DNA of 64,000 nt from Anderseniella sp963700885 (GCA_963700885.1 CAVOZJ010000002.1:248001-312000), one strand, 5' to 3'; shown: positions 8,224 to 18,466, counted from the stretch's first letter. The notes: a model not told the origin generated them from the letters alone. Numbers and translations are program-made.

Positions 8224-11200
8224 TCATTTCAGAATTTGAAGCAATTGTCTTGCTTCCTTATGATCCGCGGTATCGGCTCCCTCGGTAAACCAAGTCAAGC
8301 AACCGCCAAGCAAGTTGCGCGCGTTTTCCTCTTTGCCCTGACTACTCCATAATCGGGCGAGGCTCGTCGCCGCGCGAAGTTCCAACGATTTTGCCTTCTG
8401 CTGCTGCGATATATCAAGCGCCAGTTCGAATAGTTTTTCTGCTTCCCTCACGTTGTCAGTGGACAGGCTTAGCAACAACTCGCCTTTCTGCCTCAGAACT
8501 TCGGCGTGCCACCAGTATTCGCCTCGAGCATCCAGGCTCGAAAAGGCATCTTCGAGGATCTTCAATCCTTCGTCTATTCGTCCTACTTGCTGATACCCCT
8601 GTGCGAGAAGTGTAGCAAAATACGGGGTGTTAATATGCACGCCCATCTGGGGTATTGCCTTGACACTTTCAGCCAGGGCCAAGAGCGTCGTTTCCGATTT
8701 CGTATCGTTAAACACCCTGCTATTTCGCTGCACTTCCGCAAAGGCGATCCACAGCGCGAAGCCCCCGTCGGTAGCTATTTGCAGTCCCCGCTCAACGACT
8801 TCGCCAGTGTCAATGCCGCTGACCTCCGCAACAATTGCTCCGGAGAAACACAGCGCGTATGCAAGGCTAAATGTGTCATTCAACTCTTCTGCAAGTTCGA
8901 TACTTTGCTCAATCCGGTTTTGTGCCACTTCGGGGTAACCAAGCAACCACTCAGTCATTCCCAGATAAGCGCGACAGGCGACGCCGGGATCTTGTGCAGT
9001 CCGGTAAATCGCTTCACTGCGCTGTTCGGGGCTATAGCGGGCGATGCCTTCCGATAGATTGGCCTTCGCCTTTTCAAGATCGCCTTTACATAGCGCGGTA
9101 TACCCAAGTGCATAATCCGAAACGACCTGTAGTTCTGTTTGCTGTTTTTCTTTGGCGATTCGATGGAGTCGCATGGCCACGTCATTTGTTTCGTTGAGTG
9201 TCTTGGTAACGACGTAAAAGCGCCAAAGGCCGAATAATGTTGCGGCAAGTTCGGGCGCGTCCCCGATCTGTTCGCATAATTCCAGAGCCCTTGCATACGC
9301 TGTTTCCGCGCCCAGTGCCCCATGGCCCATGGCAACAATGTTGGCATGCCCGAGCGAAACCTGCAGCGCCAACTCTTGCCGTAGACGGTCGTCACCGCCG
9401 GGTAGTTTTCCAAGAGCTTCGATTCCGTTGGTAAAGTACACAATCGCCTCTAGATTAGCCGACTGCGCCCGCGCCCGCTCACCAGCGCGGCACCAATAAT
9501 CAATCGCGCGTTCTACGTTACCTGCCTCGGTATAATGTCGCGCCATCAGTTCGGGGTGCGCATCCACCGTTTCGGGAAAGCGGGTTTCAAAGAGTTCCGC
9601 AGCCTGCAGGTGGTACTGCTGGCGGGTGCGTTTGAGAAGGGATCCATAGGCCGCATCCTGGATCAGCGCATGCTTGAAAATGTACCTGGCCCGCGGTGGT
9701 CTGCCGCGCTGGTAAAGGAGCTCGGCATTGACAAGTTGCCCGAGGCCCTCCCGTAGGACGCTCTCGCCACTGGTGGAGAGACCGGAGATCATCTCATAGG
9801 CGAACTCGCGGCCGAGCACGGAGCCCAATTGTGCCAGTTCGCGCACCTGCGGCAGGCGGTCAAGGCGCGCCATCAGCGATTCCTGCAAGGTGTCCGGTAT
9901 CGACAGAGACGACAGCGGGCCTGTCAACTCAAAACATTCGCCTGTGTCGTGCAGAATGTCGGAGGCAAGGATCGTCTTGGTCAACTCCTCCACATAGAGC
10001 GGCACGCCGTCGGTCTTGGTAGCGATGTGATCGATGACCTCGTCCGGTAACGGTTTCATATCGGCGATGCGCACGACGAGCGCCTCAGCATGCGGCCGCT
10101 CCAGGCGATTGAGCGCAATCGGCGTGACGTGCGAGCGGGCCGGCCACGGGGGTACGAACTCAGGGCGGGCGGTCAGAACCATCAGCAGTGATACGGTCGG
10201 CGCCTGGTCGATCAGAAGCCCGAGCAGTTCCAGCGTCGATGGATCAGCCCAGTGCAGGTCCTCCCACAATTGTAGGAACGGTCGGCTTTCGGCTACCTCC
10301 ATGGTGATGCCGATGATCGCGTCCTGGGTCAGTTGCTTCTGTTGCTGCGGCGTCATCGTCAGCGGCGGGTAGCGATCTTCCGGCAGCTGAAGTGACAACA
10401 GCACAGCCAGCAGTGGTACCGTCTCGACGAGCGGCTGGTTGTAGTGTTCAAGACACGTCTCCAGTTTTTCCAGCCGCGTTTCGGTACTGTCTTTGGGCTG
10501 CCAACGGGCCAGCCGCTTGAAATGCTCAACGACGGGATATAGAGCACTGTTGGTGTGGTAAGGCGAACAACGCATTGTCAGCCGCGGTAGACCCTCAGCA
10601 CGAACTTCCGCTCTGAGCCCATCAATCAAAACGCTTTTGCCAATGCCCGCCTCGCCACTGATCACTACGACCTGGCCGCGGCCTTCATCCGTGGTGCTCT
10701 GCCAGGCCCGGCGCAACAAACCGGTCTCTTCGTCGCGCCCGACTAACTCCGGTACGCTTGCAGCGCCATCTGTCTCGTCCTGATCCGTTCCCCTGGCTCT
10801 ATCGTCGCGCAGCCCGGTCACACCCCAGGTTCTCACCAGACCCGAGATGCCCTTCAGTTCATGCGCTCCCATATCTTCATAGACGAACCCATCGCCTGAA
10901 AGTTCCCTGGTCAGCGCGCCAATGACGATGCCATTGCGCCTCGCAACACCCTGCAAACGCGCGGCCATGTTCGGCGCCTCGCCGATTACTGTACGTCCTG
11001 TGCCAGTCCCTCGCCGACAACCTTACCGACCACCACCATGCCGGTGGCGATGCCGATGCGCACGGCAATCTCGATTTCCTTGTCGCCGCCGAGCGTCTGG
11101 TTCAGTTCTCCCATCGCCTCAACAATCGCCAACCCGCTGCGCACTGCACGTTCGGCATTGCGCTCCAGCGACTTCGGGTAGCCGAAATACACCAGGATGC

Positions 11201-11630
11201 CGTCGCCCATGTATTTGGCAACGTAGCCCTCATACTCTCGGATAATTTCGGTGCATGTATCCTGATACCCCCGGATAACGTCCTGAAGATCCTCAGGATC
11301 AAGCTGAGTAGAGAGCACTGTGGAATCTGCCAAATCGCAGAACATTACTGTTAAAGGTCGACGTTCCGCGTCGCTGCTGGGTTGGGGTAGAGGCGGCGAT
11401 GGGTCCGCTGGGTCAGGAATAACGACCGGAGTGGTCTCGGCCGTTTCGCCGACTTTAACCCGAATCGCCTTCAGTAATCGTAGCCGGTCGCCAATGCAGA
11501 CCCCTAGTTCCTTCAGATCGTCCTTTGCCAGATCGGCAAGAACATCCAAGCCTATACGGTTGTCGGCAAAGACATCAGCGTACTCGCCAAGCCGCAAGTT
11601 TTCCAGCCATGCTTTTAAGTCATCTGCCAT
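8224..11630 (-). pseudogene. SAM-class III cyclase-AAA ATPase-TPR regulator, with a 1-nt frameshift
   Basis: If joined, this is a protein of about 1,135 residues. It has a SAM domain (1-60), a class III nucleotidyl cyclase domain with metal Asp residues in MFCDLADST (D99) and YMGDGILVYFG (D143), a P-loop ATPase (SGEAGIGKSVL; Walker B LWEDLHWAD), and a long TPR-rich tail. The reading frame breaks near 10,990-11,000. The first part ends VVGEGLAQDVQ-stop, while the expected VIGEAPNMAARLQ continues in the frame that is open to 8224. One missing base explains it. It may be a true pseudogene or a sequencing or assembly error. Proteins of this design are thought to couple cNMP synthesis to an NTPase switch. 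Start chosen at MADDLKAWLENL. It is flanked by family B repeats and related in design to the gene at 14927. Confidence 0.8.
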
Positions 11631-11690
11631 CTTGTATGCCTGGGGCAGGACCATAGCAATTTAATTAAAGCAAACAAACACCATACGCTC

Positions 11691-11800
11691 ATGGTCCGTT
11701 TAGGGTCAATTTTCCCCTTTTTGCGCAGGAACGAAACACTTCCAAACGGCATCCAATAGCGGACTCTTTCGCGACCGGCTAAACCGGTGAAAATGTGCCA
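11691..11800 (+). repeat. Family B repeat, copy 1
   Basis: The copy begins ATGGTCCGTTTAGGGTCAAT, continues through GGAACGAAACACTTCC and AGCGGACTCTTT, and ends near CCGGTGAAAATGTGCC. It shares all these blocks with the copies at 12521 and 14791 in the same orientation. GTCCG near the left and CGGAC internally form an inverted pair. It lies 61 nt upstream of the frameshifted cyclase start. Confidence 0.8.
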
Positions 11801-11829
11801 ACAGCAGTCATCCATCCAGTTCCGTGCTG

Positions 11830-11858
11830 ACGGCAGCTCAGCGGGACTAAGCTGCCGT
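11830..11858 (-). terminator. Hairpin downstream of the GNAT gene
   Basis: ACGGCAGCT and AGCTGCCGT form a perfect 9-bp stem with an 11-nt loop, 66 nt past the 3' end of the minus-strand GNAT gene. There is no clear T tract, so Rho-independent function is likely but not certain. Confidence 0.45.
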
Positions 11859-11923
11859 TCAACTTGACGCCTCGGAGTCCGCAGTTTGGTGGCCTACCTA
11901 TCCGATCAGGGCGTGCTGGACGT

Positions 11924-12418
11924 TTAGCTTTCAAAGGCAGAACTGTATCGAACCTCTCCCTTCGCCCGCTCGCTGCCGAAGGACAGCGACTGAACGTATT
12001 CCATAGGGACGTTGCCGTATGCGAGGTCGCCATGCGACTGAAAGCCGAAGCGGCCATAGTAATCCGGGTCTCCAAGGAGGACACAGCCAGCCGCGCCCAA
12101 GGACTGAAGGCGCTCCAACCCGTCTTCGACCAGTTGCCGTCCCACACCCGATTTTTGACGGTTTGGTCGGACCGAGATCGGTCCGAGGCCGAACCATTGC
12201 CCGCCTCCCTCCGATACGGTCACGGGCGAGAAGGCGACATGTCCGATGATCTCTTCACAGTCCAATGCGACAAGCGAAACTACGAGATCGCCGTTCCTTC
12301 GGAGGGCGTCGATGATATTCGGTTCGCTACCGTCGCTCATCTCGACAGGTGCAAAGGCGACCTTCGTCAGTTCGTGGATCGTCGCTTCGTCGCCGGGTGT
12401 TTCATCACGTATAATCAT
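11924..12418 (-). CDS. GNAT family N-acetyltransferase (YhbS-like)
   Basis: A 164-residue GNAT acetyltransferase. The acetyl-CoA-binding segment is GPISVRPNRQKSGVGRQLVE (the R/Q-x-x-G-x-G/A motif) near residue 90, and the tail GDPDYYGRFGFQ is typical of the YhbS subgroup. The acceptor substrate is unknown. It stands alone on the minus strand inside the repeat-rich block: family B copies lie on both sides, and CorA follows upstream on the same strand, more than 250 nt away. Confidence 0.85.
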   Translation of the reverse strand: MIIRDETPGDEATIHELTKVAFAPVEMSDGSEPNIIDALRRNGDLVVSLVALDCEEIIGHVAFSPVTVSEGGGQWFGLGPISVRPNRQKSGVGRQLVEDGLERLQSLGAAGCVLLGDPDYYGRFGFQSHGDLAYGNVPMEYVQSLSFGSERAKGEVRYSSAFES

Positions 12419-12520
12419 CTTGCATTCCTAGCATCACCGCGTCGTCCCGAACAGGCATCGGCTAGCTGATCACTCGGACGCTCTGGGCTCGGTGCTGCCA
12501 TTGGCTGCATTGCACCAAGG

Positions 12521-12630
12521 CGTCCGAGTCGGGTCAATTTTCCCTGTTTTACGCCGGAAGGAAACACTTCTGGACTGCAACCGAGAGCGGACTCTTTTTA
12601 CCGACGTCCAATACGGTGAAAATGTGCAAA
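12521..12630 (+). repeat. Family B repeat, copy 2
   Basis: The copy runs from CGTCCGAGTCGGGTCAATTT through GGAAACACTTCTGG and GAGCGGACTCTTTTT to ATACGGTGAAAATGTGC. It is in the same orientation as copies 1 and 3 and lies between the GNAT and CorA genes, with no ORF of its own. Confidence 0.8.
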
Positions 12631-12674
12631 TTGTGGAAATCAACGGCTGTCGTGAACATTGGAACAGTATAACG

Positions 12675-13775
12675 TCATTGACCCTCGCCGATGTCCGACC
12701 CGATCCATCCACGGCGCCTGAAAAACCATACAAGGCCGGCAAAAATTGCGGCCATCACCAGAAGTGCGAACGGATAGCCGAATCGCCAGCCAAGCTCCGG
12801 CATATTGAACGGTGAGGAGCGGTCGAAATTCATGCCATAAAGGCTGGCGACAAACCCAAGCGGAATGAAGATCGTCGCAATAATCGTCAGGACCTTCATG
12901 ACCTCGTTCATGCGGGCGCTGAGACTTGAAAGATACACATCAAGCAAGCTTGATGCAATCTCGCGATAGGTTTCCACGATGTCCATCAGCTGGATCGCGT
13001 GATCATAGCAATCGCGCAGATAAGGCCGCGTTGTGTCGCTGATTTGAGCCAGTTCATCTCGAATAAGTGTGTTCAGCATCTCGCGCGTTGGCCAGATAGC
13101 GCGTCTCAGGGCTAGGAGTTCGCGCTTGATCCGGTGGAGCTGATCAATAAAGATCGGTTTCGGATTTGCGACGACTTTATCTTCCAGCGCTTCAATTTCC
13201 TCTCCCAGCATTTCAAGGATCGGGAAATAGCTGTCGATTGCCGCATCGATAAGCGCATACCCCAGGTAATCAGCACCAAGCTGCCGAATGCGCCCCTTGT
13301 TGCGCCGCAGCCGATCGCGAACCGGGCCGAAGCAATCGCCGGGCCGTTCTTGGAATGTCAGCACATAATTATCGCCTATGAACATCGATACCTGTTCGCC
13401 GTGGGCTGTCTGCCCGTGAAATAGCATCTGAAAAACAATGAAGACATGGTCTTCATACGACTCGGCTTTCGGCCGCTGGTGGACGTTGATGACATCCTCC
13501 AGAGCCAGCCGGTGAAGCCCGAATGCGTCGCCGACAGCCTCAATGGCTGCAACATCGGCAAGCCCCGTGACATCAATCCAGAGCACCGGCGCCTTGCCAC
13601 GCAGCTCGGCAAGATCGGTTGCCTGGCAATCATGCGCTTCGCCAATTTTATGGGCACCATAGGAAACTGCCGAAATGTGTGTCTCGACCGCATCAGGGTC
13701 GGCGATTAACGTTCCGGGCGACGCTCCGGGCGCCGCTCGTTTGGAGACGACGAGATGTGGCTTTTTCCGGCGCAA
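12675..13775 (-). CDS. CorA/ZntB family divalent cation transporter
   Basis: A 366-residue inner-membrane channel-type transporter. The long cytoplasmic domain is followed by two C-terminal transmembrane helices. The first ends in the diagnostic GMNF (SLYGMNFDRS), and the basic tail FFRRRGWIG follows the second helix. CorA proteins carry Mg2+ and related ions as pentamers; ZntB carries Zn2+. Sequence alone does not settle the ion. The TTG at 13775 is supported by AAAGG seven bases upstream; no better ATG exists nearby. It is divergent from the VIT-family transporter gene, with 215 nt between their starts, so a shared metal-related control is possible. Confidence 0.88.
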   Translation of the reverse strand: MRRKKPHLVVSKRAAPGASPGTLIADPDAVETHISAVSYGAHKIGEAHDCQATDLAELRGKAPVLWIDVTGLADVAAIEAVGDAFGLHRLALEDVINVHQRPKAESYEDHVFIVFQMLFHGQTAHGEQVSMFIGDNYVLTFQERPGDCFGPVRDRLRRNKGRIRQLGADYLGYALIDAAIDSYFPILEMLGEEIEALEDKVVANPKPIFIDQLHRIKRELLALRRAIWPTREMLNTLIRDELAQISDTTRPYLRDCYDHAIQLMDIVETYREIASSLLDVYLSSLSARMNEVMKVLTIIATIFIPLGFVASLYGMNFDRSSPFNMPELGWRFGYPFALLVMAAIFAGLVWFFRRRGWIGSDIGEGQ

Positions 13776-13990
13776 TTTCGAGCCTTTCTATTTGGAGCCG
13801 GCGCGAGACGCTAATATGCCGGGCTGTGCCAGTCATGCTGTGTGGCAGGAAAATGTCGCTTGAGCCAAGGAAAATCAATACCGGAAACTTGTTCGCAATT
13901 TCGGTGAGACCTAATTTTTCTGCACGCGAGAATCAGTGTAATGGCAGTGACGGTACGCGCAAATCTGATGGTAACGAAGGGAAGGTCGAT

Positions 13991-14692
13991 GTGAGTAATT
14001 CACCTCCAAAACGTGAACATCATTTCATCCATCGAATTGGCTGGTTGCGTGCGGCGGTCCTGGGCGCCAATGACGGCATCGTCTCAACCGCCAGCCTGAT
14101 TGTCGGCGTCGCAGCGGCCTCGTCCGACAGAAGCAGTATTCTAATTGCTGGGGTCGCCGGGCTGGTCGCAGGCGCGATGTCGATGGCAGCCGGTGAATAC
14201 GTTTCGGTCAGCTCGCAATCCGACACTGAGTGGGCGGATCTAGAGACTGAGCGGAAGGCGCTCGAAGAATCCCCAGAGGACGAACTTGAAGAGCTGGCGC
14301 AGATTTACGCAGATCGCGGTGTCGAGATCGAACTCGCGCGACAGGTCTCAGCCCAACTCATGGAGCACGACGGACTTGCTACCCATGCCCGCGACGAGCT
14401 TGGCATTTCCGAGACCGTAAGCTCCCGTCCAGTCCAAGCCGCATTGACCTCTGCGGTAACGTTTTCAGTTGGGGCCATTCTTCCTCTAGCGGCCATGGCA
14501 ATCGCGCCCGTTTCAAGTGCGATACCGGTGGTTTCTATCGCCTCGCTGATCAGTCTCGGGTTACTCGGTGTAGTTTCGGCGCGCGCTGGCGGCGCAGGCA
14601 CGGTCAAGGCAGCGAGGCGTGTGATGCTCTGGGGTGCGCTTGCCATGGCCGCGACAGCGGGGATTGGGGCTTTGTTCGGAACGGTAGTCTGA
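13991..14692 (+). CDS. VIT1/CCC1 family transporter
   Basis: A 233-residue membrane protein of the VIT1/CCC1 (iron/manganese) family. The N-terminal span pair has the family sequence WLRAAVLGANDGIVSTASLI and VAGAMSMAAGEYVSVSSQ. An acidic cytoplasmic stretch (ERKALEESPEDELEEL) matches the metal-binding helix region, and three hydrophobic spans follow. The GTG at 13991 was chosen because GGGAAGG lies just before it and the protein then begins SNSPPKREHHF; upstream in-frame sequence overlaps the divergent CorA gene. It likely exports Fe2+ or Mn2+ from the cytoplasm. Confidence 0.85.
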   Translation: MSNSPPKREHHFIHRIGWLRAAVLGANDGIVSTASLIVGVAAASSDRSSILIAGVAGLVAGAMSMAAGEYVSVSSQSDTEWADLETERKALEESPEDELEELAQIYADRGVEIELARQVSAQLMEHDGLATHARDELGISETVSSRPVQAALTSAVTFSVGAILPLAAMAIAPVSSAIPVVSIASLISLGLLGVVSARAGGAGTVKAARRVMLWGALAMAATAGIGALFGTVV

Positions 14693-14790
14693 AATTCACT
14701 TCGACCGGACGAGTTTTTGCGCTGATCTTGGCCAACTTCTCTCGTGGTGTGATTTGCAGCGGATAGTCAAATTCCTTGGGCCGCGCCGAT

Positions 14791-14898
14791 GTCCGTTGCG
14801 GGTCATTTTTCCCCGTTTTCGGCCGGAACCAGGAATGTCTGAAGCACCCCTGACAACGGACTCTTTTCGGCACCGACCCATACGGTTATTTTGCGCCA
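14791..14898 (+). repeat. Family B repeat, copy 3
   Basis: The copy begins GTCCGTTGCGGGTCATTTTT, passes CAACGGACTCTTTTCGG and ends TACGGTTATTTTGCGCCA. GTCCGTTG and CAACGGAC form an exact 8-bp inverted repeat about 70 bp apart. It lies 29 nt beyond the 3' end of the second cyclase gene. Confidence 0.8.
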
Positions 14899-14926
14899 CA
14901 AACGGTCATGGGCGTGTTGGCTGCGG

Positions 14927-17900
14927 TTAGCCTGCAAGAGCCAGTTCCAAAGCTGGCAATGCAGTGGTCAGACCTGCCAGCACAGCCTGTTCCTTGAGCA
15001 TGTGAAGCTTCGAGACGGTTGCTTCGCTATCGTCACCTTGGTTGATCTTCGCCAAGGCTCGTGCCCGTCTGATCATGAAGTTTGCCCACTCCAAGGGCTG
15101 AGACTGCGTGTAGAGTTCTAGCCGATCTGCATGCCGCAACACTGACTGCCATTCCTGTCTCGAAGCGGCGTCATCAATCGCGATTTCTGAAAACCAAAGG
15201 TAATTGTGCGCCACGCAGCCCGTGTCCAAAATTTCTTCCGCCTCCCGTAGAAACTCTGCGCGTTCATCGTGATCAACAGATACGGCTGCGCAGGTGCCAA
15301 GAACGGTTGGCCCAATGAATGTCATGCCAACTGCACGAATTGCGGCAATTGCTTCCGCGGCGTATCTGCGGGCGTCCTCACGCCTGTCCTGTTTTTGTTT
15401 CACAAGCGCGAGACTACTAAGGGTCTGACCAAGAAAACTACTGGAGCTCATTGATCTTGCGAGGTCGGCAGCCTCCGTCAAAATTGTTTCGGACGCTTCC
15501 AAATCGCCGAGCTCGTAATTCATGATTCCGGCAAGCATTTTTCCGAACAACAGCGCCCGGTTATTGCGGACTTCTGTGGCCATCGCCTGCACATCCAGTG
15601 CATTTCGCAAAGCCTCCCTAAACTCCATCAAGTGGATTCTGGACCAGCCGATCATATGGAGGTTGGCAACTTCGAGCTGCCCGAAACCGTGCTGCTGACA
15701 AAGGTCGACACACGCCTTGAACCGCTCACATGCCGTTTTCATGTGGCCCCGAAGATAGTGCGCATCAGCAAGTCCACTCAACGCTCTTGCTTGGGCCTCT
15801 GGAGATTGGATTTTCTCAGCAAGTTCCAGGGATTTCTCGTGTTCGGCCATACATTCATCAATCCGACCCAACGGGAAATAAAGGTTGCCACGCAAGTAGT
15901 GAATGTAGGCGAGTTCGGATTCGAGGACTTCTTGTATCGCTAGCCGTTGGGCCTCATCTAATGCCTCCAATGCGGGTGTCTGCCGATCAGCAATGCGAAG
16001 TGCTGCAGCAAGCCCACTCAAAGCCTTGGTCTTGCGTTGATTGTCTGGAGCACATTCAGCCGTCGCCTTGAAAGCCTTGATCGCTTCTTCGGTGGCCCGT
16101 GTATTGAGTAGCCCATCACCCAATGCCCAATTGAGATCACAAAGGTCACGCCTTTCGACGGCTAATTCCAAGCCTCTGCCGCAAAGCGCAATTGCGCTTT
16201 CAAAGTGGAGGGCCTCGGCCTGGTTTCGTGCTGCAGCAAGGTACGCTTTGGCCGCCGTTGGGGTTCCGGCTCGATCCAGATGTTGAGCGTAGAGAACCAG
16301 GTCGCGATCTCTATACCAGTCAGCAGCCCTCCCATGCAGCCTGCTTCGATTAGCCTTCAGTAGAGAGGAATAGACTCCATCCCTTACAAGTGCGTGCGAG
16401 AACAGGAAAGCATCTCCATCAGGTCGGATCAGATGGCGATCAATGAGGCGCTTGCAATCATATGTTTCATTCTCCGTGACATGTCGGAGAGTCTCTAACC
16501 TGAACCTCTGACCAAGGGTCGCTGCAGCCTGAATGGCTAATTTTTCAGGCGGATCTAGGGCGTCTACGCGCGCTTGTACTAAGCTTTGAACTGACCCTGG
16601 TACGGCATCTTCAGCCGCTGTCTCTGCGCCACGTAACAACTGCTCTAAAAACAGTGGGTTTCCTTCAGCTCGCTCGATGCAGGATTTGGCAAACTTGTTA
16701 TTGGCATCGTAGAACTTGGAGGCCAGGGCTACGGCATCGGCATGGCGCAGGGGGCGCAAGTCGACAGTGATAATCGGTGTCGAACCGGTCGCTGTCCTCC
16801 AGGCATCGTCGATCTGATCTCCTTCAAGACGAGAGGTCATCGCAAGAATGACGGGTGAGTCGGAAATTGCCTTGGTGAGGGCTGCGAGATGATCAAGTAT
16901 GAGCTTGTCGGCCCAATGAATGTCCTCGACGATCAGCAACAGCTTCTTGTGCTGACTAAAGTTGGTAACGATGCGAGAAACGGTCTCGCACTTGCCCTGA
17001 TTGCGCCGGGTGTTATCCATTGCGCTGTACAAGGATCGGAACTCGAGCGGTTGTGGTAAGTCCAGCAAGTCATTCAAGAAGACAGCCTGATCCTTGCCAA
17101 TGACATTGTCCCTTATTGCTGCCTCGACGGCAGATGTCAGCTTCGCTTCACAAATTGATGAAGTTATCGAAAGCAGACTGCGAGTTAGCGTTCGAATGGC
17201 ATCCTGCCCCTTACCCGCGCCAAAATCCAAAACCAGCGCACGATGACAGTCAAAGCCCTGTAGCAAAGCTTGCTGCTCGATTTCTTCGGTAATCCGGGTC
17301 TTGCCTAGGCCAGCTTCGCCCCGCAGGTAAATGACGTTTCCAACTTGTGTTTCTGCAGTAACAGCAAGGACGGCTTTGAGTTGCTGGAGTTCTGCCTGCC
17401 GCCCCACAAAGGGGCGCGAACTTGCTGGATCTTCCGAACCAGTTGGCTCCAGTACTCTGAATGCCTGCACCGGTTTTGCGATCCCCTTGAGGGAGAGGTA
17501 TCCAAGATCCTCCGCACGAAACCTGCCGTCCACAGACTGCATGACCATCTCGGAAACAAGGGTCTCGTTTGGTCCGGCCTTGTCGGTAAGACGGGACGCC
17601 AGGTTCACAGATTCACCCGTGACGGTGTAGCCCTCATTGGAGCCAACGCCGCTTGCAACGACTTGGCCACTCGCAACGCCAATGTGAACTTGGATCTTGC
17701 GGTCCACTGCTTGCGACACCGCTGCCATTGCTTCGTGAATTGCAGCCGCCGTACGCACCGCACGCTCAGGGTCATTGCCATGCGAGACCGGCGCCCCGAA
17801 AACGGCCATGACACTATCGCCAATATGCTTGTCAATGCTACCACCAAAGCTCTTGATAATCCTGTCAGCCGCATCGAAGTAGGCGGTCAGCATAGCAAGA

Positions 17901-18238
17901 GTGGTCTCGGCATCCATCTCGCCAGTCAGCTTCGTGTAACCACAAATGTCCGCAAATAGCACAGTAACCTGCCGTCGCTCACCCGGCTGTACGACCTCGG
18001 CTTGCTGCTTCTGTTGAGCTTCTGCGTCTGCACTTTGCCTGGTGTCCAGCTGGCTTTCATTCAGAGCAGCGATTGCTCGAAGAAGCTTCTTACGTGGCCC
18101 CATGGCAAGCCCTAGCTCCCGCAGGTCTTGATCATTGAGTTCACCGGCAGCCTCCAGATCGATTTCGTTATCAACGAAAGCCTGGAGGTGTTCACCCAGC
18201 CCCAAACCGTCCAACCATTGTTTGACTTCATAGCTCAT
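14927..18238 (-). CDS. SAM-class III adenylate/guanylate cyclase-AAA ATPase-TPR regulator
   Basis: An intact 1,103-residue multidomain protein. A SAM domain (1-60) is followed by a class III cyclase domain (about 88-262) with metal-binding D97 (LFADICGYT) and D141 (HIGDSVMAVFG) and the transition-state Asn in ESVNLASRL (N212). Then come a P-loop ATPase with Walker A GEAGLGKT (307-314) and Walker B LLLIVEDIHWAD (433-444), and a TPR-rich region from about 620 to the end. No membrane span or signal peptide is seen, so it should be cytoplasmic. The layout resembles STAND-type switches: the TPRs sense a ligand, the NTPase moves and the cyclase responds. It is the likely paralogue of the frameshifted gene at 8224. 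Start at 18238 (MSYEVKQWL). Confidence 0.88.
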   Translation of the reverse strand: MSYEVKQWLDGLGLGEHLQAFVDNEIDLEAAGELNDQDLRELGLAMGPRKKLLRAIAALNESQLDTRQSADAEAQQKQQAEVVQPGERRQVTVLFADICGYTKLTGEMDAETTLAMLTAYFDAADRIIKSFGGSIDKHIGDSVMAVFGAPVSHGNDPERAVRTAAAIHEAMAAVSQAVDRKIQVHIGVASGQVVASGVGSNEGYTVTGESVNLASRLTDKAGPNETLVSEMVMQSVDGRFRAEDLGYLSLKGIAKPVQAFRVLEPTGSEDPASSRPFVGRQAELQQLKAVLAVTAETQVGNVIYLRGEAGLGKTRITEEIEQQALLQGFDCHRALVLDFGAGKGQDAIRTLTRSLLSITSSICEAKLTSAVEAAIRDNVIGKDQAVFLNDLLDLPQPLEFRSLYSAMDNTRRNQGKCETVSRIVTNFSQHKKLLLIVEDIHWADKLILDHLAALTKAISDSPVILAMTSRLEGDQIDDAWRTATGSTPIITVDLRPLRHADAVALASKFYDANNKFAKSCIERAEGNPLFLEQLLRGAETAAEDAVPGSVQSLVQARVDALDPPEKLAIQAAATLGQRFRLETLRHVTENETYDCKRLIDRHLIRPDGDAFLFSHALVRDGVYSSLLKANRSRLHGRAADWYRDRDLVLYAQHLDRAGTPTAAKAYLAAARNQAEALHFESAIALCGRGLELAVERRDLCDLNWALGDGLLNTRATEEAIKAFKATAECAPDNQRKTKALSGLAAALRIADRQTPALEALDEAQRLAIQEVLESELAYIHYLRGNLYFPLGRIDECMAEHEKSLELAEKIQSPEAQARALSGLADAHYLRGHMKTACERFKACVDLCQQHGFGQLEVANLHMIGWSRIHLMEFREALRNALDVQAMATEVRNNRALLFGKMLAGIMNYELGDLEASETILTEAADLARSMSSSSFLGQTLSSLALVKQKQDRREDARRYAAEAIAAIRAVGMTFIGPTVLGTCAAVSVDHDERAEFLREAEEILDTGCVAHNYLWFSEIAIDDAASRQEWQSVLRHADRLELYTQSQPLEWANFMIRRARALAKINQGDDSEATVSKLHMLKEQAVLAGLTTALPALELALAG

Positions 18239-18321
18239 CGTCAGCCCTTATCGATCAACTTCAATCATTGCAGATGATCTGGCTTGGCGCCAGAAGTGCT
18301 TGGCTCGTCTGGCGGCGGATA

Positions 18322-18372
18322 CTCAATGTCTGCAGCGGGTCATTTTTGCCCCTTATCAACCGGTCAAACTGA
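18322..18372 (+). repeat. Family B repeat, truncated copy
   Basis: ATGTCTGCAGCGGGTCATTT then TTGCCCCTTATCAACCGG matches only the left 45 bases of the B element (compare ATGTCCGTTGCGGGTCATTT at 14789). It lies 84 nt upstream of the second cyclase start. Confidence 0.5.
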
Positions 18373-18401
18373 CGGTCAAAGTGCGCTCGAAACCGGACAT
18401 C

Positions 18402-18466
18402 CAGGCCGGCTGGTTATTGAGACTGCTGTTTCACCCGGGCTGCAAACTGCTGTACATGCAAGTGGA
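18402..18466 (+). repeat. Family C repeat, copy 2
   Basis: It contains CTGTTTCACCCGGGCTGC and CTGTACATGCAAGTGGA and matches 7900-7960 in the same orientation. It lies outside the second cyclase gene, 65 nt before the methyltransferase start. Confidence 0.6.

Noticed and set aside
13619..13990. N-terminal extension of the VIT-family gene
   Set aside because: The extension overlaps the divergent CorA gene and has a poor sequence; the GTG at 13991 has a good ribosome site.
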